51,300 nucleotides of DNA from Prochlorococcus sp. AG-355-J23. GTDB taxonomy: Bacteria > Cyanobacteriota > Cyanobacteriia > PCC-6307 > Cyanobiaceae. Below, piece by piece: positions 26,377 through 35,800 of the stretch. The number at the start of each line of letters is the position of its first letter. Positions within the stretch are counted from its first letter, which is position 1. Location: assembly GCA_003278705.1 (NCBI GenBank), contig QCDR01000011.1, positions 1-51,300 on the forward strand, written 5' to 3'. The translations under genes were made by a program, and so were the position numbers. The notes beneath the pieces are model-generated. The model saw only the letters and a list, made by a program, of their open reading frames with translations. It did not search any database and was not told the DNA's origin.

Positions 26377-27180
26377 ATGTCAACATCTTTTAAAAATGTC
26401 ACACCGACAGGTCCTGGTGGAACAGCAACATTATTGATTGTATTGTCTTTTACTGGTTTTCTTTTGCTCACACAATCTCTATTTGTAGTACCTTCTGGAC
26501 AAGTTGCAGTCGTTACAACACTAGGGAAAGTAAGTGGCCCTTCTAGGAGAGCTGGTTTAAACTTCAAACTTCCATTTGTGCAGTCTGTATATCCATTTGA
26601 TATAAAAACTCAAGTTCAACCAGAAAAATTTGAAACTTTAACTAAAGATCTTCAAGTTATTAGAGCCACAGCTACTGTTAAGTATTCAGTAAAGCCTAAC
26701 GAAGCAGGAAGAATTTTCGCAACAATTGCAAGCAGAAATACCGATGTTTATCAGAAAATTGTTCAGCCATCTTTGCTAAAAGCTTTAAAATCAGTCTTTT
26801 CTCAATATGAACTAGAAACAATTGCTACTGAATTCGCAGTAATTTCTGAAAAAGTAGGCGATACTGTTGCACAAGAACTAAATTCATTCGATTATGTAGA
26901 TGTTAAAAGTTTAGATCTTACTGGTCTAGAGATCGCTGAAGAATATAGAGCTGCCATTGAACAAAAGCAAATAGCTGGACAGCAATTATTAAGGGCAAAG
27001 ACAGAAGTTGAAATTGCAGAACAAGAAGCACTTAGATATGAGACATTAAATAGAAGTCTTGACGATCAGGTACTTTTTAAATTATTTCTCGACAAATGGG
27101 ATGGTAGTACACAAGTTGTTCCTGGCTTACCAGGTTCAGAAGGAGGTACTCCCCCAGTAATAGTTGGTGGTAGAAGATAA
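26377..27180 (+). CDS. SPFH / prohibitin-family membrane protein
   Basis: The protein has 267 aa. One N-terminal membrane helix (about 15-35) is followed by the band-7/prohibitin signature VVPSGQVAVVTTLGKVSGPS and FKLPFVQSVYPFDIKTQ. A helical region near 190-225 (EYRAAIEQKQIAGQQLLRAK, AEQEA) is typical of the prohibitin coiled coil that forms ring assemblies. Such proteins scaffold membrane proteases such as FtsH; cyanobacterial homologues sit in plasma or thylakoid membranes. The Gly/Pro-rich end (GSEGGTPPVIVGGRR) looks flexible. Confidence 0.88.
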   Translation: MSTSFKNVTPTGPGGTATLLIVLSFTGFLLLTQSLFVVPSGQVAVVTTLGKVSGPSRRAGLNFKLPFVQSVYPFDIKTQVQPEKFETLTKDLQVIRATATVKYSVKPNEAGRIFATIASRNTDVYQKIVQPSLLKALKSVFSQYELETIATEFAVISEKVGDTVAQELNSFDYVDVKSLDLTGLEIAEEYRAAIEQKQIAGQQLLRAKTEVEIAEQEALRYETLNRSLDDQVLFKLFLDKWDGSTQVVPGLPGSEGGTPPVIVGGRR

Positions 27181-27209
27181 TTATTTAAAAATAGTATTCT
27201 AAAGTTTTT

Positions 27210-27250
27210 ATCATTTACTTATTTTCTTTTGGGGAAAATAAGTAAATGAT
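27210..27250. terminator. 17-bp perfect hairpin between the SPFH gene and hemL
   Basis: ATCATTTACTTATTTTC and GAAAATAAGTAAATGAT pair perfectly around a 7-base loop (TTTTGGG). The right arm ends on the first base of the hemL stop codon. It sits in the only convergent gap here longer than 14 bases, so a bidirectional terminator is the natural reading. The following T tracts are weak in both directions. Confidence 0.7.
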
Positions 27251-28551
27251 TATCTTTTAATCGCGTTGAAAGATTCGTCAAAAGCCTCGATAGTTTTATC
27301 AATTTCTTCTTCGCTGTGAGCTAGTGATGTGAAACCAGCTTCGAAGGGACTTGGCGCTAGGTAAATTCCTCGTTGAAGCATTTCTCTATGCAACTTACCA
27401 AAAAGTTCGGCATCATTTGTTTTAGCTTCATCAAAGTTCCTAACTGGTCCATCGCATAAGAAAAATCCAAACATAGCACTTACACTGCCACCATTGATAG
27501 CAATACCGTTATTTTCTGCAGACTGAATTATCCCTTCAATTAATCTTGAAGTTGTTAAATCAAGTTTATCGTACGTACCATCTTGTTTGAGCAGCTCAAG
27601 AGTTTTTATCCCAGCAGTCATTGCAAGAGGATTGCCGCTCAAAGTACCTGCTTGGTATACCGGTCCTGAAGGCGCTACCATTGACATTATTTCTTTCTTG
27701 CCTCCATAAGCTCCAACAGGCAGGCCTCCTCCAATTACTTTGCCAAGGGTGGTTAAATCAGGAGTAACTCCAAACTTTTCTTGAGCGCCTCCATAACTTA
27801 TTCTGAATCCAGTCATTACTTCGTCAAAAACTAATAAAGATCCATTCTCAGTGGTTAATTCCCTTAGTCCTTCTAAGAATCCAGGTTCTGGAGTAATAAA
27901 TCCAGCATTACCAACGATAGGCTCGAGTATAACCCCCGAAATGGCATCAGGATTTTCAGAAAATAATTTTTTTACTGCCTCAAGGTCATTGTAGGGTGCA
28001 GTAAGTGTGTTGGCAGTTGTTGTCCGTGGAACGCCTGGTGAATCTGGTAAACCCAGAGTGGCTACACCAGATCCTGCTTTCACTAAAAACATATCCGCAT
28101 GACCGTGATAGCAACCGTCAAATTTAATAACTTTATCTCTTCCAGTAAATGCTCGCATGAGTCTCAAAACAGCCATGCAGGCTTCAGTTCCACTATTAAC
28201 AAATCTAACCATTTCTACAGATGGGACTGCATCTATTACCATTTCAGCAAGTTTGTTCTCTAGAACGCATGGAGCACCAAAACTTGTTCCTTTCTCAATT
28301 GCTTCCTGTAATGCCGTTGTTACTTCAGGGTGGGCATGTCCACAAATTGCCGGACCCCAGCTTCCTATATAGTCAATATATCTATTCCCATCAATATCCC
28401 ATGCAAAAGGTCCTTTGACTCTATCAAAGACAATTGGCTGGCCGCCTACAGACTTAAAAGCTCTTACTGGGGAGCTAACTCCTCCTGGCATTAGTTGCTG
28501 GGCTGCAGAGAAAATTTCTTCAGATTTTGTGTAATTTAATATGTCAGTCAC
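27250..28551 (-). CDS. hemL: Glutamate-1-semialdehyde 2,1-aminomutase
   Basis: This PLP enzyme converts glutamate-1-semialdehyde to 5-aminolevulinate, the committed precursor of chlorophyll, haem, bilins and corrins. The opening [40 protein letters not shown]-type [10 protein letters not shown] and the PLP lysine in [17 protein letters not shown] (near 270) are diagnostic against other class III aminotransferases. The 433-aa length is normal. The 226 bases upstream (28552-28777) contain no gene or motif that I can support. Confidence 0.97.
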   Translation of the reverse strand: MTDILNYTKSEEIFSAAQQLMPGGVSSPVRAFKSVGGQPIVFDRVKGPFAWDIDGNRYIDYIGSWGPAICGHAHPEVTTALQEAIEKGTSFGAPCVLENKLAEMVIDAVPSVEMVRFVNSGTEACMAVLRLMRAFTGRDKVIKFDGCYHGHADMFLVKAGSGVATLGLPDSPGVPRTTTANTLTAPYNDLEAVKKLFSENPDAISGVILEPIVGNAGFITPEPGFLEGLRELTTENGSLLVFDEVMTGFRISYGGAQEKFGVTPDLTTLGKVIGGGLPVGAYGGKKEIMSMVAPSGPVYQAGTLSGNPLAMTAGIKTLELLKQDGTYDKLDLTTSRLIEGIIQSAENNGIAINGGSVSAMFGFFLCDGPVRNFDEAKTNDAELFGKLHREMLQRGIYLAPSPFEAGFTSLAHSEEEIDKTIEAFDESFNAIKR

Positions 28552-28777
28552 AATTTAGCTAAATGATGTTTTAAGAAAAATCTTGTCATGTTCTAAATTA
28601 GAAATAAGTAAAAATTTTGTCAATCAGATTGAAATTCTACATTATGATATTTTTATTGCGATAGTTAGGATTGTAAATTATTAATTTTTAAGAAATCACC
28701 ATAAAAAACAAACTTAATTTAGATAACTCTTTATTAATAAGCGTTTTCAGGCATTAAAGAAATCCAATTTTTTTTAT

Positions 28778-29623
28778 TTATATTTCGAAGAAATTATCCT
28801 CATCCTCAAAAAAATCTAGATTTATGTCGTTTAAGTTAAGATCTATCATTACTGGGGCATGATCACTTGGACGCAAATTACCCCTAGGTGAGCTGTCTAT
28901 GACACAACTTTTTAGTTTTGATGACAGTTCTTTACTGATATATATATGGTCTATTCTCCAACCTTTATTTAATTCAAATGCATTATTACGGTAATCCCAC
29001 CAACTCCAATGACCAGTATTTTGTTCAAAAATCCTGAACGAATCTATTAATCTTTTTTTAAGGACATTGTTTAATGCATTTCTCTCTAATTCAGATGCCA
29101 TTATTCCTCCTTCATATTTCTTTGGATCATGAATATCCAATTGAGACGGAGCAACATTAAAATCACCCATAAGACAAATTAATTCTCCTTTTTTTTCTTG
29201 GTCATCCAAAAATGAAGCCAAACAATTTAACCAATTAATTTTGTATTCGAACTTATTAGATTCTAAAGAAGATCCGTTTGGCACGTAAACATTTATGATT
29301 TTAATACCATTAATATTTGCAGAAATTAATCTTTTTTGATCTAGGAAAATTTCGATATTTTGATTAAAGTCGGTACAACCGTAAAATCCTTTTTTAACAT
29401 TTTCTGGCTTTATTTTAGAAATAATAGCTACACCATTGTATGATTTTTGCCCGTAGACCTCTACTGAGTATCCTAACTTTTCAAAAGGTTCAATAGGGAA
29501 ACTATCATCTATCACTTTTGTTTCCTGCAAACACAGAATATCTGGCCTGGCTTTATTAATCCAATCTATTATTTGTGAAAGTCTGGTTCTTATAGAGTTA
29601 ACATTCCAAGTTGCTATTAACAA
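28778..29623 (-). CDS. xthA: Exodeoxyribonuclease III (AP endonuclease)
   Basis: This Mg2+-dependent base-excision repair enzyme cuts at abasic sites and trims 3' ends. The start ATWNVNSIRTRLSQIIDW, DILCLQETK (catalytic Glu near 34), GDFNVAPSQLDIHDP (Asp/Asn), WRIDHIYIS and the final SDHAPVMIDL (catalytic His) are intact. At 281 aa it has a slightly long acidic tail (FFEDEDNFFE). It is divergent from the secreted-type small gene that follows. Confidence 0.95.
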   Translation of the reverse strand: MLIATWNVNSIRTRLSQIIDWINKARPDILCLQETKVIDDSFPIEPFEKLGYSVEVYGQKSYNGVAIISKIKPENVKKGFYGCTDFNQNIEIFLDQKRLISANINGIKIINVYVPNGSSLESNKFEYKINWLNCLASFLDDQEKKGELICLMGDFNVAPSQLDIHDPKKYEGGIMASELERNALNNVLKKRLIDSFRIFEQNTGHWSWWDYRNNAFELNKGWRIDHIYISKELSSKLKSCVIDSSPRGNLRPSDHAPVMIDLNLNDINLDFFEDEDNFFEI

Positions 29624-29694
29624 ATTTCTACCAAACTATGTAAAATTAAACTAGCAGAAATTTTTGGTGTTAAAGAATTTTGAAATTAAATAAA

Positions 29695-29979
29695 ATGAAA
29701 ATTTATTTTTGCAAAAGCCTTCTTAGATCAATAAATTTTATGATTTTTTTTACTTTATTAATTATCTTAAAAGGTGATTACCTAAGTGCTGAATATTTAT
29801 TTGAAGAATTAGAAATTGATACCTCAACTAAAACAGAAGATGATAGATCAGCTCTTCCAACTAATCCTTTTGAACTTGTAGAAATGATTCGGAGACAAAA
29901 TAGTATGATTGATGCGACTGATCCCTCTGATGCAATTGATGATGCCTTAAAGTCTTTTAATAGTTTGGAGGAAAATTGA
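29695..29979 (+). CDS. Small exported hypothetical protein
   Basis: The protein has 94 aa from the ATG; an in-frame TTG 15 bases earlier would add five residues. The N-terminus is a clear signal peptide or anchor: basic start (KIYFCKSLLRS), hydrophobic core (FMIFFTLLIIL) and a possible cleavage near LSA|EYL. The remaining 60 residues are acidic and polar (LEIDTSTKTEDD, DATDPSDAIDDALK). I recognise no family. It is followed 39 bases later by a co-directional unknown gene. Confidence 0.65.
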   Translation: MKIYFCKSLLRSINFMIFFTLLIILKGDYLSAEYLFEELEIDTSTKTEDDRSALPTNPFELVEMIRRQNSMIDATDPSDAIDDALKSFNSLEEN

Positions 29980-30018
29980 GAAATTCAATACTATTAATCG
30001 TTATTTTCAAATTTTAAT

Positions 30019-30618
30019 ATGTTAAAAAACCCTATTCCAAAAGTTACTAACCAATTACAGCATAGAGCAATCGGTATAATTAATGGTAAATTCACTCCTA
30101 TTAGTAGTGAGCAATTAAATAGAGGCTTTTTAATTGACAATAAAGAAGAAAAAATTGAAACAGTAGTTTTAGGTAAAGCATTATCACTTTTGAAAAAGCA
30201 TATTGATTTAAAGAAAAGTTACTATTGGATTGTTTATCCAAAGAATAAAAATACTCAAAACTTGCATTTACAGGTTGCAGGCATTTGGGATCCATATCAA
30301 CTGAACGATTTTCCTAATGATTCTTCAAAAACTAACTTCTCAAAATTATTAGAGGAATTAGATCTAAAAGACAATTATTTTTCTGTTAGAGGAGAATTAG
30401 TTTTTGTCAACACTCAAAAAAAAGAAATTGTTATTAAAATCTGCCCTGCTATAAAGTCAAAAAATTTAAAAAATAAGAATTTTAAATTAGTCATTAAAGG
30501 AGAGCTTTCTCTAGAACTTCTGCATAGCTTCGTAAGTTTAGATACCACCAGAGATGGAAATTCTTTGAAATTAATGAAGTACGAAGTGATTGAAAAAAAT
30601 CTTTCTAGGAATAACTAG
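30019..30618 (+). CDS. Conserved hypothetical protein, 199 aa
   Basis: This soluble basic protein has no signal peptide or membrane helix. It has strand-rich segments such as RAIGIINGKFTPISSEQLNR, SYYWIVYPKNKNTQNLHLQ and YFSVRGELVFVNTQKKEIVI that suggest an OB- or beta-barrel-like fold, followed by a basic ending. I believe similar proteins occur across cyanobacteria, but I cannot name the family. A nucleic-acid-binding role would fit the basic surface and is only a guess. It lies 52 bases before larC on the same strand. Confidence 0.65.
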   Translation: MLKNPIPKVTNQLQHRAIGIINGKFTPISSEQLNRGFLIDNKEEKIETVVLGKALSLLKKHIDLKKSYYWIVYPKNKNTQNLHLQVAGIWDPYQLNDFPNDSSKTNFSKLLEELDLKDNYFSVRGELVFVNTQKKEIVIKICPAIKSKNLKNKNFKLVIKGELSLELLHSFVSLDTTRDGNSLKLMKYEVIEKNLSRNN

Positions 30619-30670
30619 AATGAAAGATTGATTCCCACCGCAATTTTACTAGCCAAGAAATCTTTGATTT

Positions 30671-31903
30671 ATGGAAGATGTTTTAATTGAATGTTCTCCT
30701 GGGATATCTGGAGATATGTTGTTAGGAGCTTTTTATGATTTAGGGGTGCCTAAAAAAGTCATTGAACAGCCACTTATTGATCTGGGATTAAAGGATTTAT
30801 ATCAATTAGACTTTAAGGAATCAAAAAGTTGTTCAATTCGAGGCATTAAGGCAAAGGTTGAGAATATTGATAGTATTCCGATCAAAAGAACTTGGAGAAG
30901 TATTAAGGAACTTATTTTAGATGGCCACTTAGAAGATCAATTAAAAAAAATAATTTATAAAGTATTTGAATCCTTAGCAATTGCGGAAGGAAAAGTTCAT
31001 GGCATTAAATCTGATGATGTTCATTTTCATGAAATTGGAGCTATAGATTCATTGGTGGATATCATTGGGGTGTGTGCTGCATTGAATTATTTAAATCCAA
31101 ATAGAGTTTATTGTAATGAACCAATGTTGGGGAAAGGTTTTGTTGAAACTGAACATGGAAAATTATCCGTACCACCTCCTGCTGTAATAGAGCTAATAAG
31201 ACAAAAAAATATTAAGGTTTTATCAAACCGTGACTCAATAGAGGGTGAACTCTCAACACCGACTGGTATTGCTTTACTTGCTAATTTAGCCGACTATCCT
31301 GAACCTCCTTCGAAATTTTCTATTGAATCTTATGGAGTAGGCATTGGTAACCTAAAATTTCCATTCCCTAATTTGGTAAGAGTTTATAAAATTTCTTCAT
31401 TTGAGAATTCTTCTTTTAACGATAATGTACAAATTAGTCCAAAGTGTGAAGAGATTTCTATTCAAGAAGCATGGATTGATGACCAAACACCCGAAGATAT
31501 ATCTAATTTTGTAGAGAAACTTAGAATTGAGGGGGCTTACGATGTTTCCTATCAAGCTATCAATATGAAAAAAAATAGAATTGGATTTTCTATTCAAGCA
31601 ATCTTGCCAATTGAGAAAAAAGAATTTTTTAGGCGATTATGGTTTGATTATTCCAATACTATTGGGGTTCGTGAAAGGACCCAATCTAGGTGGATATTAC
31701 TTAGACGTAGAGGAGAATGTTCAACAACTTTAGGAAATATAAAAGTTAAACAAACTTTGAAACCCGATGGATCAATAAATATAAAACCAGAAAATGATGA
31801 GGTTTTGAGATTAAAGTTGAAGCATAAAATATCAACTTTCGAAATACGAAAAATAATACAAGAGTCAAGTAAAAAATTTAAACCATTTGAAAACTGGAAA
31901 TGA
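30671..31903 (+). CDS. larC: Nickel insertion protein LarC (pyridinium bis-thiocarboxylate nickel chelatase family)
   Basis: The protein has 410 aa. ECSPGISGDMLLGAFYDLG at the start, DDVHFHEIGAIDSLVDIIG near 118 (His-rich metal region), the GELSTPTGIALLANLA block and YGVGIGNLKFPFPNLVRVY match LarC (formerly DUF111). LarC inserts nickel into the pincer cofactor of lactate racemase (LarA) and its relatives. No larA, larB or larE lies in the window, so the client enzyme is unclear. The stop overlaps the next start (ATGA), indicating coupled translation with the membrane protein that follows. Confidence 0.9.
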   Translation: MEDVLIECSPGISGDMLLGAFYDLGVPKKVIEQPLIDLGLKDLYQLDFKESKSCSIRGIKAKVENIDSIPIKRTWRSIKELILDGHLEDQLKKIIYKVFESLAIAEGKVHGIKSDDVHFHEIGAIDSLVDIIGVCAALNYLNPNRVYCNEPMLGKGFVETEHGKLSVPPPAVIELIRQKNIKVLSNRDSIEGELSTPTGIALLANLADYPEPPSKFSIESYGVGIGNLKFPFPNLVRVYKISSFENSSFNDNVQISPKCEEISIQEAWIDDQTPEDISNFVEKLRIEGAYDVSYQAINMKKNRIGFSIQAILPIEKKEFFRRLWFDYSNTIGVRERTQSRWILLRRRGECSTTLGNIKVKQTLKPDGSINIKPENDEVLRLKLKHKISTFEIRKIIQESSKKFKPFENWK

Positions 31904-32856
31904 GATTTAATACAAATAATCAACCATATTTTAAATTCCTTAAAAAAATTAATTTTGTTGGTTTAAAGAGTATTTTCTTTATTTCAAGCTTGTCATATTT
32001 TTGTATCTATTTTTTTGATAATATTGATCAAATTTCTTTTGATATTAATTTAGAAAGAGATGGAATTAATCTATCTTTATCATTTTTATTTTGTGTTTTA
32101 AGTATTTACCTTAACGCTTATGCATGGAAATATATTGTTAAATGGTTCGGGAAAGAATTTAAAAGTAATAATCTAGTCTCTTTTTATGTTTTAACCAATA
32201 TTCTTAAATACATTCCAGGTGGGTTTTGGCATTTTGTTGAAAGATTTAATTTTATAAAAAAAATAAGTAACCCTCAAATTGCTTTGTATTCTACCCTCAT
32301 AGAACCTTATTTTATGTTGAGTGGATCTTTTCTCTTGGCATCAATGGGATTGATTTTTTCACCATTTTATTTTTTTTTAATTTTTCCTTTAATATTCTTA
32401 AATAGAAAATTCATTTTTTTGATATTAAAAATATTAGGGTCTCTTAAGGGGAAAGTATTTGAGGTTTTGAGACTTCCAAATTTAAAGGACCAATTTCAAG
32501 AGAAAATAAATATAGTTTCTTTTTTCCCTCTTAGAGCTTTATTTCTTGAAATTGCTTTTGTTTTATCTAAATTTATTGGGTTTTATATTTGCTTAAATAC
32601 TTTTTATATAAGTGATAATCTGAACATCATATTTTTATTAGTAATTTTTTCTTTGTCATGGTCTATAGGCTTGGTAGTTCCAGCAGCTCCAGGAGGAGTT
32701 GGTGTTTTTGAGGCTTGCCTCCTTTTATTTATTGGGAAAAGTATTCCAGAAAATATAATTCTTATAAGCTTAGTTAATTTTAGGGTTATATCTACCTCTG
32801 CAGATTTGTTGTTAAGCTTACCTTTCTTAATAAGAAAAGTGTCGAAAAGAATTTAG
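31900..32856 (+). CDS. Lysylphosphatidylglycerol-synthase-type transmembrane protein (UPF0104-like)
   Basis: The protein has 318 aa with about eight membrane helices and little else. The segment LGLVVPAAPGGVGVFEACLL near the end (here GLVVPAAPGGVGVFEACLLL) is the hallmark of the LPG_synthase_TM/UPF0104 group, which includes lipid flippase domains. The catalytic aminoacyl-transferase domain is absent. It may move a lipid or polyprenyl-linked sugar. Its start overlaps the larC stop, and its TAG shares TTAG with the converging permease stop. Confidence 0.8.
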   Translation: MRFNTNNQPYFKFLKKINFVGLKSIFFISSLSYFCIYFFDNIDQISFDINLERDGINLSLSFLFCVLSIYLNAYAWKYIVKWFGKEFKSNNLVSFYVLTNILKYIPGGFWHFVERFNFIKKISNPQIALYSTLIEPYFMLSGSFLLASMGLIFSPFYFFLIFPLIFLNRKFIFLILKILGSLKGKVFEVLRLPNLKDQFQEKINIVSFFPLRALFLEIAFVLSKFIGFYICLNTFYISDNLNIIFLLVIFSLSWSIGLVVPAAPGGVGVFEACLLLFIGKSIPENIILISLVNFRVISTSADLLLSLPFLIRKVSKRI

Positions 32857-34391
32857 TTTTTTTTCTCTAAACTTGGTATCAATGCAATTGATGCAATTAG
32901 GCCTAAAGTCATGATAAGAATGGCCGGTAATATTGCCTCTACCATTCTTTCATCTCCAGCATATTGATATATTCTCACAGATAATGTATCGAAATCGAAT
33001 GGTCTTAAAATAAAGGTTATGGGTAATTCTTTTATCGTGTCAACAAAAACTAAAAGCGATCCTACGAATATTGGTCCTTGGAGAAGAGGTAGATGAATTC
33101 TTTTGATGATCCCCAGCCAATTCTCTCCTAGTCCAAGTGCTGCTTCATCAAGACTAGGAGGAATTCTTTCAAGACTTGAATCAATAGACCCCTTAGAGAT
33201 CGTTAGAAATCGCACAAGATAACCCCAAATTAGTAAGCATATAGCTATGAAATTAAATTTTGAAGAAGAAATGCTTATTAAAGATAAAGCTAATACAGTG
33301 CCTGGGATTGCGTAACCTATCCCCGCAAGATTTGTTATTAATCCTAGTAATAAACTTTTATTTGGGCGTCTGGCTAAGGAAATTATTAAAGAGAATAGCA
33401 TTGCTATTAATGCAGTTAAAAGTCCTAGACTTATGGTCCTTAGTGCTAAGCTAAGTAACTCTATAGATATCCCTTTTTGAATTAGATCTAAATTGAGAAT
33501 AACCCAAAAACATGGAATCCCAAAAGAGAAAATTGGAGGAAATAAAGATATGATTATTGCTACAAAAGCTCTAGTTTTGTTTAATTTCCATCCTTGAGAA
33601 TCTTTTGATGCAGGATTTTCACTCCACCTCTTTGATTTTCTTCTTGATAACTTTTCGAAAATAATTAAAGTGAAAATCATTAATAAGGCTACCAAAGATA
33701 ATCCAATAGCACTTTTTGGATTACCCTCAACTATCCAATTTTCAGCTATACCAGTAGAAATACTTGGTATATTTAATAATGCAAATGTACCTAACTCATT
33801 CATTACTTCCATACACATTAAACTTATTCCTGTTATTAGTGCTGGTAATGCCATTGGTAAAGCGATTTTAAAGAAGCTCCTCCAAGGCCCTACTCCTAAC
33901 CCTCTACTAGCATTGATTTGATTTACTCCAAATTTATTAAAACTTTCGTTAGCAAGAATGAATACATATGGATAAGTAGAAATTGAAAGTATTAATACCC
34001 CCCACCATAAACCAGTTACTTGATACCCAAAAATACTTCCTAAATCCTGCAAAATAGCTGTTATTAGATATGCTGGGGCAGCTAGTGGAACTAGCTGACA
34101 AATACGGAGAACTTTTCTGAACTTAAAATCACAATTTGAAAGTAACCATCCATTCAAAGTTCCTAACCCGCCACCAAAAAAACTTGTCAGTATTAGAACT
34201 TTTAAAGTTCCTAATACCTCTTCTCCTCCAGCAATACCTAATGAAAAATTTCCACTAATAATGTAATTAATTCCCTCTAGAAGAAAATTGGAAATTGGAA
34301 TGATTACTAAGAGTGAAACAATAAACGAAGTGAAATAAAGAAAATTTAATTCTGTTAATGTTTTTTTAAAGCCTTTAATGCGTATTTTCAA
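32853..34391 (-). CDS. futB: Iron-type ABC transporter permease (FutB/SfuB-like)
   Basis: The protein has 512 aa with about twelve helices in two homologous halves, each carrying an EAA-like cytosolic loop (NASRGLGVGPWRSFFKIALPMA near 160; DEAALGLGENWLGIIKRIHLPL near 415). This duplicated layout is that of ferric-iron and thiamine ABC permeases; the cyanobacterial member is FutB, which works with periplasmic FutA and ATPase FutC. Neither partner is in the window, so iron is inferred from family resemblance. The dispersed arrangement agrees with picocyanobacterial genomes as I remember them. Confidence 0.82.
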   Translation of the reverse strand: MKIRIKGFKKTLTELNFLYFTSFIVSLLVIIPISNFLLEGINYIISGNFSLGIAGGEEVLGTLKVLILTSFFGGGLGTLNGWLLSNCDFKFRKVLRICQLVPLAAPAYLITAILQDLGSIFGYQVTGLWWGVLILSISTYPYVFILANESFNKFGVNQINASRGLGVGPWRSFFKIALPMALPALITGISLMCMEVMNELGTFALLNIPSISTGIAENWIVEGNPKSAIGLSLVALLMIFTLIIFEKLSRRKSKRWSENPASKDSQGWKLNKTRAFVAIIISLFPPIFSFGIPCFWVILNLDLIQKGISIELLSLALRTISLGLLTALIAMLFSLIISLARRPNKSLLLGLITNLAGIGYAIPGTVLALSLISISSSKFNFIAICLLIWGYLVRFLTISKGSIDSSLERIPPSLDEAALGLGENWLGIIKRIHLPLLQGPIFVGSLLVFVDTIKELPITFILRPFDFDTLSVRIYQYAGDERMVEAILPAILIMTLGLIASIALIPSLEKKN

Positions 34392-34417
34392 AAATTAATT
34401 AAATCCTAATATGAACT

Positions 34418-35443
34418 CTAATCTGAATTAAATCTACATGATGAGAGTTGATTTTTAATAGTTTGGTGATCTAAGTTTTTCCCAATTAATACTATCTTGT
34501 TAGATTTTTCTTTTGTCCATTCCTCATCATCTAGAGAAAAACGCTTTCCAGATAGGTGAAAAATGTGTTTTCTTTCACTTTCCATAAACCATAATATTCC
34601 TTTTGCTCTAAATACATTTTGTGAGATTTGATTATCTAAGAAATATTGAAACTTCCTTAAGGAAAATGGTTCAAATGTCTCATAAGAAACTGAGGTAAAA
34701 CCCTCGATGTTATTTATAAAGTCGTGGGAATGAGAAGAGTGATCGTGGGAATGAGAAGAGTGATCGTGGGAATGAGAAGAGTGATCGTTTGAATTTTGTG
34801 TTAAATTTTTTTTATTTTTCTCGAATTCAAAAGTATCTGTCTCAAATAGACCCACGCTCATTATTGTATGTAATGCGACTTCACTATTAGTTGATCTCAA
34901 AATCCTTGGTTCTTTTTTTATTTTTTTTATAAACTCCTCTATTTTTTTTAATTGTTTTTCATTTACTAGATCAGATTTATTTAGAAGTAGGATATCTCCG
35001 TATAAAATTTGAGAATAGGCGATACTAGTATTGTTGATTTCAAAATCAAAATTTTCTCCATCAATGACAGTGATTATCGAATCTAATCTTACTTTTTCTC
35101 TAAGATCACCAGCCGCAAAAGTCATGGCTACTGGTAATGGATCTGCTAATCCAGTTGTCTCAACAATCAAATAGTCTAATTTCTCAGCTCTTTCTAAAAC
35201 TTTGGATACGGTATTTAATAATTCGCCATTGATAGAGCAACATATACATCCATTATTTAATTCGATCATATCTTCTGAGCCTTCTATTATTAAGTCATTA
35301 TCTATTCCAATCTCTCCAAATTCGTTGACTAAAACAGCTGTTTTGATGCCAACTTGATTTTTTAAAATATGATTCAGAAGTGTAGTTTTGCCAGAACCTA
35401 AAAATCCACTAATAATAGTAACTGGCAATAAATTTTTAGACAT
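34418..35443 (-). CDS. COG0523 GTPase (CobW/ZNG1-like metallochaperone) with His-Asp-Ser repeat
   Basis: The protein has 341 aa. The P-loop GFLGSGKT is at 13-20, NEFGEIGID near 40-48, the metal-binding CxCC (CICC) at 66-69, LLNKSDLV near 152-160, and a C-terminal CobW_C domain (AKGILWFMESERKHIFHLSG). The family passes Zn or another metal to client enzymes using GTP. A His-rich linker near 220-243 repeats DHSSHSH three times and could hold metal ions. CobN-linked cobalt insertion is not supported by the neighbours, whereas the adjacent DCoH-like gene suggests a zinc or pterin link (inference). Confidence 0.9.
   Translation of the reverse strand: MSKNLLPVTIISGFLGSGKTTLLNHILKNQVGIKTAVLVNEFGEIGIDNDLIIEGSEDMIELNNGCICCSINGELLNTVSKVLERAEKLDYLIVETTGLADPLPVAMTFAAGDLREKVRLDSIITVIDGENFDFEINNTSIAYSQILYGDILLLNKSDLVNEKQLKKIEEFIKKIKKEPRILRSTNSEVALHTIMSVGLFETDTFEFEKNKKNLTQNSNDHSSHSHDHSSHSHDHSSHSHDFINNIEGFTSVSYETFEPFSLRKFQYFLDNQISQNVFRAKGILWFMESERKHIFHLSGKRFSLDDEEWTKEKSNKIVLIGKNLDHQTIKNQLSSCRFNSD
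34721..34787. repeat. 21-bp tandem repeat encoding a His-rich metal-binding linker
   Basis: About 3.2 exact copies of a 21-base unit (starting TGATCGTGGGAATGAGAAGA on the plus strand) lie in tandem. The minus-strand reading gives DHSSHSH per copy. Identity at third codon positions points to recent expansion or slippage rather than old protein-level selection. Confidence 0.9.
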
Positions 35444-35472
35444 TTTGATTAGCTGAAAACAAGTTTATATTT

Positions 35473-35763
35473 TTATTGATCGAAAATTTTGTTGATTTCC
35501 GAAGCTAATGTTTGATCAAGATTTGTAATACCTCCTAGATCATGTGTATTTAATTTAATTATTACTTTTGCATAAACATTCTCCCAGTTAGGATGATGAT
35601 TATATTTTTCACAGATTAAAGCAACCTTAGTCATAAAAGCAAATGCTTCAATAAAATTAGCGAAGTTAAATTCTCTTTGGATTTTTTTAGATTTAATTTC
35701 CCAGCCAGGTATTTTGACAACTAATTCATTCAATTCTTCATCTTGCAAAATGTAGGGTTCCAT
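35473..35763 (-). CDS. phhB: Pterin-4-alpha-carbinolamine dehydratase (DCoH family)
   Basis: The protein has 96 aa. The active-site pattern E-K-Y-N-H-H-P-x-W (CEKYNHHPNWENVYAKV) and LNTHDLGGIT are complete, as is the leading GWEIKSKKIQREFNF. PCD recycles oxidised pterin after aromatic amino-acid hydroxylation; in organisms without such hydroxylases it may serve molybdopterin or act elsewhere. The COG0523 GTPase follows 29 bases later on the same strand, so the two are likely co-expressed. Confidence 0.93.
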   Translation of the reverse strand: MEPYILQDEELNELVVKIPGWEIKSKKIQREFNFANFIEAFAFMTKVALICEKYNHHPNWENVYAKVIIKLNTHDLGGITNLDQTLASEINKIFDQ

Positions 35764-35800
35764 TAAATAAGAAATCTGACTTAATTACATTATAAATATC

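Noticed and set aside
28552..28777. Search for a riboswitch or small gene in the hemL-xthA gap
   Set aside because: Only very short frames and A+T-rich sequence were found; no conserved aptamer pattern or stable stem was seen.
34721..34787. Possible CRISPR-like direct repeats
   Set aside because: Repeats are contiguous without spacers, keep a reading frame and encode a His-rich linker inside a GTPase.
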